This document shows, piece by piece, positions 1 to 5,908 of a stretch of DNA of 12,810 nucleotides (the first letter of the stretch is position 1; each line of letters begins with the position of its first letter). The stretch covers positions 1 to 12,810 of the forward strand of contig DLFD01000082.1 of assembly GCA_002482005.1 (NCBI GenBank). Direction: 5' to 3'. The translations under genes were made by a program, and so were the position numbers. The stretch is from Lachnospiraceae bacterium UBA7729 (lineage in GTDB: Bacteria > Bacillota > Clostridia > Lachnospirales > Lachnospiraceae). The notes below the pieces were generated by a model, which ran no database searches, was not told where the DNA came from, and worked only from the letters and a program-made list of their open reading frames with translations.

Positions 1-113
1 CACAAAACTATTGACACAATCATCCAATCTTCGGATGTCAATGATTTACCGGAAAATTCTTCCCGGAAGTTACGATTTATCAAATTGAACAAAACAGCTG
101 TTCGTCTCCCTTA

Positions 114-141
114 TCCGGGAAAATCCACCGGATTTTCCGGA
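114..141. repeat. Inverted repeat beside the DnaA boxes
   Basis: The arms 118-126 and 130-138 form a 9-bp perfect stem around a 3-base loop. It extends to 114-141 with one bulged G. Neither strand has a T-run after the stem, so it does not look like an intrinsic terminator. The core word CCGGAAAAT recurs at 49-57, with its exact complement at 132-140. Confidence 0.5.
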
Positions 142-146
142 AAGCA

Positions 147-232
147 TGTGGATAATGTGGATAAGTTCGTGTATAACTCGAGTTTTCCTGCCTTCAGGGG
201 ATTTCTTCTGTGTGGATAACCTTTGTGGACAA
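147..232. other. DnaA-box cluster, possible replication origin segment
   Basis: Exact TGTGGATAA (the reverse complement of the DnaA box TTATCCACA) occurs at 147-155, 156-164 and 211-219. A one-mismatch copy, TGTGGACAA, lies at 224-232, and a weaker two-mismatch copy, CGTGTATAA, at 168-176. The first two are directly adjacent, head to tail. All face the same way. The flank at about 70-95 is AT-rich for this genome and could be an unwinding element, but no DnaA-trio array is evident. In Bacillota the origin usually lies beside dnaA and rpmH; neither gene is in the window, so the assignment to oriC rests on box density alone. Bases 1-358 contain no ORF with coding character. Confidence 0.6.
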
Positions 233-358
233 AAGGAGGGCTTCCAAAGCGGAATAAGCTCCGAAAGAACATTTTTGTGCAGTTTCGTAAAGCACGACCA
301 CCCGTTCGGGAAACAACAGGATACCCTTCTCACACAATTCATGCAATATGTCTGACAA

Positions 359-1117
359 CTATACCTGCTGTCTCGGCGGTCTGCTGATCAGTTTGCAGAT
401 CGGATTCCCGAGGGCGGAGAAGCGCTCCTCGTATTCCGTCATGATGTTGCCTTCGCTCAGGACCGGGTCGGCATGCAGGTCGCAGGTGCAGGCATCGATG
501 GTCCATCCGGCAGCCTTCGCTTCCTGTACGGCAAAGTCGAACAGCTGCCTGTTATCGGTCTTGAATTCGACCCGCCCTCCTTCCGAGAGGATCTTCTGGT
601 ATCTTGCAAGAAATGTTCTTCCGGGCAGTCTTCTGTGTGCGTGGCGGTCCTTCGGCCACGGGTCGGAGAAGTTCAGGTAGATCCTGTCGACTTCGCCGGG
701 CGCAAAGATGTCTGTGAGCCTCTCTGCATCCATCCTGAGATAGAGGAGGTTGTCCATGTGCTCTCCTGCCTCCTCGAGCGTCTCACGCTTCCTGACGGCT
801 CTCACGAGGACAGAGGAGTACTTCTCGATCCCGAGATAATTGATGTCCTTCTCCCTTGCTGCGAGCGCGGTCAGGAACTTTCCTTTGCCCATCCCGATCT
901 CGATGTGAAGAGGACGGGACGGATGTTTTCCGGAAAGGTCAGGAGCGGAGCCGGTATCCGGCTCTGCTGCGGGGACCGGCGCGAAGACTCTCCCTTCGTC
1001 TGCTTCCGCATATGCATCTGCCCAGTGGCCTTTCATTGCAGGCTGGATGTCTTCCGGCACCACAAAACGGTCTCTCATCAGCTCTTCCCGTGCGCCGGGT
1101 ATATTTCTGAGTCTCAT
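359..1117 (-). CDS. trmB: tRNA (guanine-N7-)-methyltransferase TrmB
   Basis: This enzyme methylates N7 of G46 in the variable loop of tRNAs, using S-adenosylmethionine, in the cytoplasm. The Gram-positive N-terminus MRLRN is present. The SAM-binding glycine motif IEIGMGKGKF lies at residues 72-81, and the family signature LNFSDPWPK at 148-156 carries the catalytic-region Asp152. The KTDNRQLF and MTEYEERFSALG motifs follow near the C-terminus. At 252 residues it is about 35-40 longer than typical Bacillota TrmB. The extra length is mostly a Pro/Ala/Gly/Asp-rich insert at about 40-68, between the conserved N-terminal tail and the Rossmann fold. The start is supported by a GGAG eight bases upstream on the minus strand. 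The gene reads toward the DnaA-box region, with no clear terminator after it. Family assignment is firm; the insert has no assigned role. Confidence 0.95.
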   Translation of the reverse strand: MRLRNIPGAREELMRDRFVVPEDIQPAMKGHWADAYAEADEGRVFAPVPAAEPDTGSAPDLSGKHPSRPLHIEIGMGKGKFLTALAAREKDINYLGIEKYSSVLVRAVRKRETLEEAGEHMDNLLYLRMDAERLTDIFAPGEVDRIYLNFSDPWPKDRHAHRRLPGRTFLARYQKILSEGGRVEFKTDNRQLFDFAVQEAKAAGWTIDACTCDLHADPVLSEGNIMTEYEERFSALGNPICKLISRPPRQQV

Positions 1118-1214
1118 ATTGATATCTCCATAGGGGGGATCCGGCGGCGTCAGCGCCGGGATGATAACGGATCCGGCTGCCTTTTCGCCGGAATGATGTC
1201 ATGGTCCGTTCGGT

Positions 1215-1243
1215 ATCATAACACATGAGCCGGATGCTGTGTA
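1215..1243 (-). promoter_or_regulatory. Possible trmB promoter
   Basis: On the minus strand, TATGAT (1220-1215) serves as a -10 and TACACA (1243-1238) as a weak -35, with a 17-bp spacer. It would give a leader of roughly 90 bases containing two GC-rich hairpins (around 1145-1158 and 1172-1192). The -35 match is only four of six, so this is tentative. Confidence 0.35.
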
Positions 1244-1308
1244 CTTTGATAAGTACTTAACAAAAGCGGATGCCATGTGGGACCTGTGTACTTTGCGCGT
1301 GCAAAGTA
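1237..1308. promoter_or_regulatory. Paired palindromes sharing a 12-bp direct repeat
   Basis: CTGTGTACTTTG occurs at 1237-1248 and again at 1284-1295. Each copy runs into an inverted repeat. The first is GTACTT-TGAT-AAGTAC (1241-1256). The second is TACTTTGC-GCGT-GCAAAGTA (1289-1308), an almost complete 20-bp palindrome. CGGATGC also precedes both copies (1231-1237 and 1267-1273). The two sites sit between the divergent trmB and PHP genes and overlap the proposed trmB -35, so they look like operator sites. The cognate protein is unknown. Confidence 0.4.
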
Positions 1309-1415
1309 TGCCCGGTTATGGTAATAATAACAAGAATGCAGGCATGCCGGAAGCAGACCCTCGGGCGGCAGGCCTGACGATCATCCAATGATTCTTCAGG
1401 AGGCTTCGGAAATCT

Positions 1416-2279
1416 ATGCTCAGAGCAAACTTTCACACTCATACGACGCTGTGCGACGGAGAGGACACACCGGAGGCGGTGGCCGGGGAGGCTATGCGGA
1501 AGGGGTTCACCCACCTTGGCTTTTCCGGACATATGGACCCGGACATCCATATGGATATGGATGAGTACACAAGAAGGATCTCGGCCCTGCAGAAGCAGTA
1601 TCAGGGAAAGATGGACATCCTCATGGGGATCGAGCTTGACACGATGTACGATCCGGAATATGCAGAAAGAGCGGAGTACGTGATCGGATCGACGCATTTT
1701 CCGGATGTGGAGTGCAACCGGGGGTTTGACCATGCCGGGGAGAAGAAGAGGACGGACCGTCCCCTTTCGGTCGATGCGTCTCCGGAGGATATGCAGCTTC
1801 TGGCGGACACCTATTTCGGCGGCGATTTCTATCGCCTGGCGAAAAGCTACTATGAAACGGAAGCACAGGTGTATGACCGGCTTCACTGTACTTTCATCGG
1901 CCACTTCGATCTGATTGTGAGATTCAACGATCAGATGCACTTTCTGGATGAGTCCGACCCGAGGTATACGGGACCGGCGCTGGAGGCGATGGAGTATCTC
2001 GTCGGGGAAGGAGTTCCTTTTGAGATCAACTGCGGGGCTGTGAACCGCGGACGCAGGAAGGAATTTTATCCGAATAACGAGCTTCTGAGGCATCTCGGGG
2101 AGATGGGCGGGAGGATCCTGATCAACTCGGATGCTCACAGAAAGGAGCTGCTGGACGGGGCATTCGGACAGGCGGTAACAGCGGCGATCGCCTGCGGGTT
2201 CACCCATACCGGAATCCTGGAGCATGGCAGAGACGGAGAGGTACGTCTGAGAGAATTGCCGCTCGATACGCTTCTGTAA
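1416..2279 (+). CDS. PHP-family histidinol-phosphatase-like hydrolase
   Basis: The protein is a PHP-domain metallohydrolase (287 residues) resembling HisK/HisJ histidinol-phosphatases, which hydrolyse histidinol phosphate to histidinol in histidine synthesis. The metal ligands expected of the PHP fold are visible: HTH at residues 7-9, GFSGH at 35-39, Glu72 in GIELD, His93 in GSTHF, His162 in IGHFDL, and NSDAH at 236-240. The segment FEINCGAVNRG matches the HisJ-type loop. An AGGAGG lies at 1398-1403, 12 bases before the ATG, which is a long but usable spacing. No other histidine genes are nearby, so the substrate is inferred from family resemblance; other small phosphate esters are possible. 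No convincing terminator follows. Confidence 0.8.
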   Translation: MLRANFHTHTTLCDGEDTPEAVAGEAMRKGFTHLGFSGHMDPDIHMDMDEYTRRISALQKQYQGKMDILMGIELDTMYDPEYAERAEYVIGSTHFPDVECNRGFDHAGEKKRTDRPLSVDASPEDMQLLADTYFGGDFYRLAKSYYETEAQVYDRLHCTFIGHFDLIVRFNDQMHFLDESDPRYTGPALEAMEYLVGEGVPFEINCGAVNRGRRKEFYPNNELLRHLGEMGGRILINSDAHRKELLDGAFGQAVTAAIACGFTHTGILEHGRDGEVRLRELPLDTLL

Positions 2280-2307
2280 CTGGGAAAACGTTTTTCGCCG
2301 GGACCTC

Positions 2308-2336
2308 TTTATCAATAAGGGGGTATGGTGTAAAAT
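2308..2336 (+). promoter_or_regulatory. Possible promoter for the greA-ispE-gntR cluster
   Basis: TAAAAT at 2331-2336 is a good -10. The -35 position, 17 bases upstream, is TTTATC at 2308-2313, which is poor. It sits in the 172-bp gap after the PHP gene and would start a leader of about 110 bases. Confidence 0.35.
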
Positions 2337-2345
2337 ACGTCTGCA

Positions 2346-2416
2346 GCCTATGTATGCAAAAAAAAACAAAAGCTCACAGAATTGCGCTCTTTTGTCAGGC
2401 GAAGAGAAAAATAGGC
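2346..2416. other. Structured leader upstream of the greA-like gene
   Basis: An outer pair GCCTAT (2346-2351)/ATAGGC (2411-2416) encloses an inner hairpin ACAAAAG (2366-2372)/CTTTTGT (2389-2395). A run of nine A residues (2358-2366) abuts the inner stem. Read on the minus strand, the inner hairpin followed by nine T residues resembles an intrinsic terminator, although no minus-strand gene lies to the right. On the plus strand it would be a 5' untranslated-region fold. No known riboswitch class is recognised. Confidence 0.35.
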
Positions 2417-2451
2417 AGAAATCATAGAAAGAGACAGAGGAACTGACAGAT

Positions 2452-2958
2452 ATGAGAAGGGAGAAACTGACCAAAGGCGACGTCGAGAAGATCCAGGCGG
2501 AGCTTGAACAGCGAAAGGTTGTCACACGTCACCAGATAGCGAAGGAGATCGCGGAAGCGGCGGCACAGGGCGACCGAAGCGAGAATTTTGAATACCATGC
2601 CGCGAAGAAGGCAAGAGGCGAGAATGAAAGCCGGATCCGCTATCTGGAGAATGTCCTGAAGACGGCGATCATCATCTCGGACGAGTCAGCTGCCGATGAA
2701 GTCGGGCTGAACAATACGGTTGTGGTCTATGACAGGGACCTTGAGGAGGAGGAGACCTACCGGATCGTGACTTCCATGAGAGGCAATCTCCTCGAGAACC
2801 AGATCACCATCGAGTCCCCGCTTGGCAAGGCGCTTCTGAGGCATAAGGTCGGAGATGTTGTGACCGTGAAGGGCAATGACGGATATTCTTACGAGGTGGA
2901 GATCCGGAAGATCGACAAGACGAGTGATGAATCGGGAGATACCATCAGGGAATTCTGA
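2452..2958 (+). CDS. greA: GreA/GreB-family transcription elongation factor
   Basis: Gre factors insert a coiled coil into the RNA polymerase secondary channel and stimulate cleavage of backtracked transcripts. The N-terminal coiled-coil domain (about residues 1-75) contains GDRSENFEYHAAK, with the two acidic tip residues Asp41 and Glu44 in canonical positions. The C-terminal FKBP-like domain shows ITIESPLGKALLRHKVGDVV. The length (168) is close to the usual 155-165, with a short acidic C-terminal extension. An AGAGGA lies 10 bases before the start. Some Gre-like proteins have diverged functions, and a second greA may exist elsewhere, so the symbol is by family. ispE follows after 17 bases, suggesting cotranscription. 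Confidence 0.85.
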   Translation: MRREKLTKGDVEKIQAELEQRKVVTRHQIAKEIAEAAAQGDRSENFEYHAAKKARGENESRIRYLENVLKTAIIISDESAADEVGLNNTVVVYDRDLEEEETYRIVTSMRGNLLENQITIESPLGKALLRHKVGDVVTVKGNDGYSYEVEIRKIDKTSDESGDTIREF

Positions 2959-2975
2959 AGCAGGACGGAGGAAGT

Positions 2976-3869
2976 ATGAAAAGTATCAAACTCAGGGCCA
3001 TGGCGAAGATCAATCTGAGTCTGGACGTGGTGGGGGAAAGACCTGACGGCTACCATGATCTGAGGATGGTCATGCAGTCGGTCAGACTCTGTGATCAGAT
3101 CTCCGTAAGCCCCACCAGAGCCCCCGGAGTCAGGATGAAGAGCAATCTGCATTGCCTGCCGTTAGGCGGGAGCAACCTGGCCGTGAAGGCGGCCGAACTG
3201 ATCATGGAAGAATGCGGGATCCGCTCCGGGGTCTTCATCGATCTTGAGAAGAACATCCCTGTGGCGGCAGGCCTTGCAGGTGGAAGTTCGGATGCGGCGG
3301 CGGTGCTGGTCGCGATGAACCTTCTGTTTGAACTCGGACTTTCGGAGGAGAAGCTGAGGGAGCTTGGAGTAAGGCTCGGGGCGGATGTTCCTTTCTGCAT
3401 CATGAGGGGAACAGCCCTTGCGGAAGGGATCGGCGAGATCCTGACACCGCTGCCGGCGCTCCCGGACTGCAGCATCCTTCTCGCAAAGCCGGATATCCAT
3501 GTCTCGACGAAGGATGTGTTCGGAGCTCTTAAGCTGTCGGAAAAGACTGTGCATCCGGATACGGACGGTCAGGTGGAAGCCGTAAGAGAGGGTGATCTTG
3601 CAGGCACTGCACGTCTATGCGGCAATGTGCTGGAGTCGGTCACTGAGGTCAGGTATCCGGTCATCGGCGCGATCAAGCAGACAATGAAAGCCAGAGGTGC
3701 GCTTGCAGCGATGATGAGCGGGAGCGGCCCGACCGTGTTCGGCATCTTTGAAGAGAAAAGCAGGGCAGAGGAGGCGGCAGACGCACTCAGGAAAGGCAGC
3801 GATGCCTCATATGTCTGTGTTACCAGGCCATATCACAGCCGCAGCAGCCATTCAGGTACGGCAGGATAA
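2976..3869 (+). CDS. ispE: 4-diphosphocytidyl-2-C-methyl-D-erythritol kinase
   Basis: IspE is the GHMP-fold kinase of the MEP pathway. It phosphorylates the 2-hydroxyl of CDP-methylerythritol with ATP on the way to isopentenyl diphosphate. The sequence has AKINLSLDV (residues 10-18, with the catalytic-region Lys11), RPDGYHDL (22-29), the ATP-binding loop PVAAGLAGGSSDAAA (95-109), GADVPF with Asp137, and a C-terminal MMSGSGPTVFGIF. The length of 297 is normal. A GGAGG four bases before the ATG fixes the start. It lies 17 bases after the greA-like gene and 40 bases before the GntR regulator, so the three probably form one transcript. The ispE-GntR pairing need not imply regulation of isoprenoid synthesis. 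Confidence 0.95.
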   Translation: MKSIKLRAMAKINLSLDVVGERPDGYHDLRMVMQSVRLCDQISVSPTRAPGVRMKSNLHCLPLGGSNLAVKAAELIMEECGIRSGVFIDLEKNIPVAAGLAGGSSDAAAVLVAMNLLFELGLSEEKLRELGVRLGADVPFCIMRGTALAEGIGEILTPLPALPDCSILLAKPDIHVSTKDVFGALKLSEKTVHPDTDGQVEAVREGDLAGTARLCGNVLESVTEVRYPVIGAIKQTMKARGALAAMMSGSGPTVFGIFEEKSRAEEAADALRKGSDASYVCVTRPYHSRSSHSGTAG

Positions 3870-3909
3870 GGACGATGAAAGAGGATTACAGACGGGGGAA
3901 TGATCAGAC

Positions 3910-4590
3910 ATGACGGAAGAGGTACTCTCTAAACTGAAACTGGAGACAGATGACACTCTGCCGCTTCGGGATGTAGTGTTCCATACGCTCAGGGATGCGA
4001 TCCTGGACGGGACTCTGACGCCGGGGACCAGGCTTATGGAGCTGCAGCTGAGCTCACAGCTTGGCGTAAGCCGGACACCCGTCAGGGAAGCCATGAGACT
4101 TCTGGGCGAGGAGGGACTGGTGCACACGAGCGTCCGGAGAGGAACGATCGTGGCTCCGATCCAGGAGGCTGACCTGAAAGATGCCCTGGAGGTCCGCGAG
4201 GCACTGGAAACACTGGCAGTGAAGAAGGCATGCAGGAATATGGACAGCCAGATGCTGAAGCAGCTGGAGAAGACAGAAGAGGATTTTGAGCGGCTGAGGA
4301 CCAGCGGCGACGTCCGGGGGGCAGCGGAAAAGGATTCGCTTTTCCACAAGCTCATCGTTGAGGCTGCCTATAACCGAAGGCTGTTTCAGGCACTGACACG
4401 GCTTCATGAGGAGATCTTCCGCTACCAGCTGGAAGACCTGAAGGAAGCGGATACCCTTCCGAGGGTGAGGACGGAGCACAGGGCTCTTCTGGAGGCTTTC
4501 CGGCGTAAGGATGAGGAGGCTGCCGTGACAGCGATCCGGACTCATCTGCAGAGTACGACAAAGGACCTTCTCGCACGTCTGAAAGATTGA
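3910..4590 (+). CDS. GntR-family transcriptional regulator, FadR/FCD type
   Basis: This 226-residue regulator has an N-terminal winged helix-turn-helix (about 18-84; note LGVSRTPVREAMRLLGEEGLV at the recognition helix) and a C-terminal all-helical FCD ligand domain (about 88-222). FCD metal-site residues are recognisable: Asp142 and His146 in DSLFH, His190 in TEH, and His212. Such proteins bind carboxylate-type ligands (lactate, gluconate, fatty acyl-CoA and others) and often control a neighbouring gene. A GGGGGA lies about 10 bases before the start. The stop codon overlaps the -35 of the dehydrogenase promoter, and a palindrome covers that promoter's start site, making the dehydrogenase a plausible target. 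The ligand cannot be read from sequence. Confidence 0.9.
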   Translation: MTEEVLSKLKLETDDTLPLRDVVFHTLRDAILDGTLTPGTRLMELQLSSQLGVSRTPVREAMRLLGEEGLVHTSVRRGTIVAPIQEADLKDALEVREALETLAVKKACRNMDSQMLKQLEKTEEDFERLRTSGDVRGAAEKDSLFHKLIVEAAYNRRLFQALTRLHEEIFRYQLEDLKEADTLPRVRTEHRALLEAFRRKDEEAAVTAIRTHLQSTTKDLLARLKD

Positions 4591-4629
4591 CAATATTTTC
4601 ACATCATGGTATTATGCGTCTGATACGCA
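4587..4629 (+). promoter_or_regulatory. Strong vegetative promoter with palindrome, upstream of the dehydrogenase
   Basis: TTGACA at 4587-4592 is followed by a 17-bp spacer and TATTAT at 4610-4615, a near-consensus housekeeping promoter. Its -35 overlaps the gntR stop codon. An inverted repeat TGCGT-CTGAT-ACGCA spans 4615-4629, directly at the expected start site, where a bound repressor would block initiation. The GT(5)AC core is loosely like operators of FCD regulators, but this is not a match to any named site. Confidence 0.75.
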
Positions 4630-4691
4630 GGACAGCAACATTTCTCTGTTAGAGTTGGACAATCTTTGAGACAATTCAGGAAGGGAACAAT

Positions 4692-5645
4692 ATGGCTACG
4701 AAAATTACTATTATTGGAGCAGGCTCTGTAGGAGCTACGATTGCATACACGCTTTCGCTTCAGACACTGGCAACTGAGATCCTTCTGATCGATATCAACA
4801 CCAAGAAGGCGAACGGCGAGGCACTGGATATCGTGCAGTCCACCGCTTTCCGTGATCCGATCAAGATCGTTGCAGGCGACTATGAGGAAGCAAAGGGATC
4901 CAATATCGTCATCATCACTTCCGGCGTGGCAAGAAAGCCGGGAATGACCAGACTTGACCTGGCTAAGACGAATGTCGGAATCATGCGTGATATCGCCGGA
5001 AAGATCGCTCCGGTATGTCCGTATGCAAAGTACATCATCGTATCCAATCCGGTCGACATCCTGACTTATGTCTTCATGAAGGAATCCGGGATCCCGGAGA
5101 GTCAGATCATCGGATCCGGCACACAGCTTGATTCCGCGAGACTGAGACACCTGATCGCTGATGAGTGCGGCGTCTCCTCCAAGAACGTTCATGCATATGT
5201 ATTCGGCGAACACGGTGATTCTTCCTTCGTTCCGTGGTCGGTTGCTCATGTAGCGGGCGTCCCGGTCGATGAGTACTATGAGAAGTACAGCAAGAACAAG
5301 GAGAACAAGTTCGAACCGGACCGTATCATCGAGACTGTCCGCAAGTCCGGCGGCGTCATCATCGCAGACAAGGGCGCTACCTTCTATGCGATCGCTGTCT
5401 CTGTAGTGAAGATCTGCAGAATGATCCTTTCCTCCGAGAACTCCGTCACGACGATCTCTACCATGATGCATGGTGAGTATGGCCTGAGGGATGTATGCGT
5501 ATCGATTTCCTGCCTGGTAGGCCCGAACGGCGTCGAGAAGAAGATCGTCCTCCCGCTGAGCGATGAGGAGCTTGGAAAGCTGAGAGCATCCGGAGCAGTC
5601 ATGCATCAGATGGTAGAGCATATCTACGGCAGTGACGCTCAGTAA
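4692..5645 (+). CDS. L-lactate/malate dehydrogenase family protein
   Basis: This NAD-dependent 2-hydroxyacid dehydrogenase (317 residues) would interconvert pyruvate and lactate, or oxaloacetate and malate. The Rossmann loop GAGSVG is at 9-14, with acidic Asp34 favouring NAD. The catalytic set is present: Arg87 in PGMTRLDL, Asp147 and Arg150 in DSARLR, and His174 in GEHGDS. GEHGDSSFVPWS and KGATFYAIA (Thr230) resemble lactate dehydrogenase. However, the substrate-loop residue equivalent to LDH Gln102 is Arg81, in the sequence GVARKPGMTR, which is the malate-dehydrogenase pattern. Annotation pipelines would probably call it ldh, but the substrate is uncertain. The start has AGGAAGG seven bases upstream. 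It is monocistronic, from its own strong promoter to the terminator at 5695. Confidence 0.88.
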   Translation: MATKITIIGAGSVGATIAYTLSLQTLATEILLIDINTKKANGEALDIVQSTAFRDPIKIVAGDYEEAKGSNIVIITSGVARKPGMTRLDLAKTNVGIMRDIAGKIAPVCPYAKYIIVSNPVDILTYVFMKESGIPESQIIGSGTQLDSARLRHLIADECGVSSKNVHAYVFGEHGDSSFVPWSVAHVAGVPVDEYYEKYSKNKENKFEPDRIIETVRKSGGVIIADKGATFYAIAVSVVKICRMILSSENSVTTISTMMHGEYGLRDVCVSISCLVGPNGVEKKIVLPLSDEELGKLRASGAVMHQMVEHIYGSDAQ

Positions 5646-5694
5646 CCTTGAGCGGGATTGCAGCATAGAGAATAGAGATAAGATATGAAAGAGC

Positions 5695-5723
5695 AGGGGC
5701 TTCGCGAAAGCGAGGCCCCTTTG
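5695..5723 (+). terminator. Intrinsic terminator after the dehydrogenase
   Basis: An 11-bp stem (5695-5705/5710-5720, one T-G wobble) is capped by a GAAA tetraloop. It is followed by only a short T tract, which is itself the 5' arm of the next hairpin. It lies 50 bases after the dehydrogenase stop codon. Confidence 0.8.
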
Positions 5724-5741
5724 TATACCAAAGTATACAAA
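5720..5741. repeat. Perfect 9-bp inverted repeat between terminators
   Basis: TTTGTATAC (5720-5728) and GTATACAAA (5733-5741) pair around the loop CAAA. The arms overlap the tail of the first terminator and the 5' arm of the second, so the folds are mutually exclusive. Confidence 0.6.
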
Positions 5742-5770
5742 AAGGCTGCCAGTGGCAGGCTTTTTGTATT
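5735..5770. terminator. Bidirectional terminator-like hairpin
   Basis: A 16-bp stem with one G-G mismatch (5735-5750/5754-5769) has loop AGT. TTTTT lies on the 3' side and AAAAA on the 5' side, so it can act on either strand. It probably serves both the dehydrogenase and the converging typA. Its core closely resembles the repeat at 12452-12484. Confidence 0.75.
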
Positions 5771-5805
5771 CGACGGAACAAGGGAACAGGTACCTGCTCA
5801 ATCCA

Positions 5806-5868
5806 AAGAAGCCAGACTGCATCTCCGATATCTTCCGGGAAGATACCGAAGCGTCAGTTTGGCTTCTT
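5806..5868. other. Long two-part hairpin in the convergent gap
   Basis: An outer 14-bp stem (5806-5819/5855-5868, one G-T wobble) encloses a second stem (5826-5835/5839-5848, one mismatch, loop CGG). Neither side has a strong T-run. It lies downstream of typA on the minus strand and of the dehydrogenase on the plus strand. It may be an additional terminator or a transcript-stabilising element. Confidence 0.5.
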
Positions 5869-5887
5869 ATGACTTGATCCTGTAACG

Positions 5888-5906
5888 GCTGGCCTAAAGC
5901 CAGTCT
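5888..5906 (-). other. Small hairpin just after typA
   Basis: A 7-bp stem, GGCTGGC/GCCAGTC with one G-T pair and a 5-base loop, lies immediately downstream of the typA stop codon. It lacks a T tract, so termination is uncertain. Confidence 0.35.
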
Positions 5907-5908
5907 TC

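Noticed and set aside
10..42. TTGACA at 11-16 as a promoter at the left edge
   Set aside because: No -10 box lies at usable spacing on either strand. The motif is instead one arm of a short inverted repeat ATTGACA/TGTCAAT.
70..342. Minus-strand 90-codon ORF in the DnaA-box region
   Set aside because: It has no ribosome site and an atypical composition, and it runs through the DnaA boxes and hairpins. It is treated as chance.
4655..4680. Rex redox-repressor site upstream of the dehydrogenase
   Set aside because: Repeated GACAAT words are present, but there is no TTGTTAA-like palindrome.
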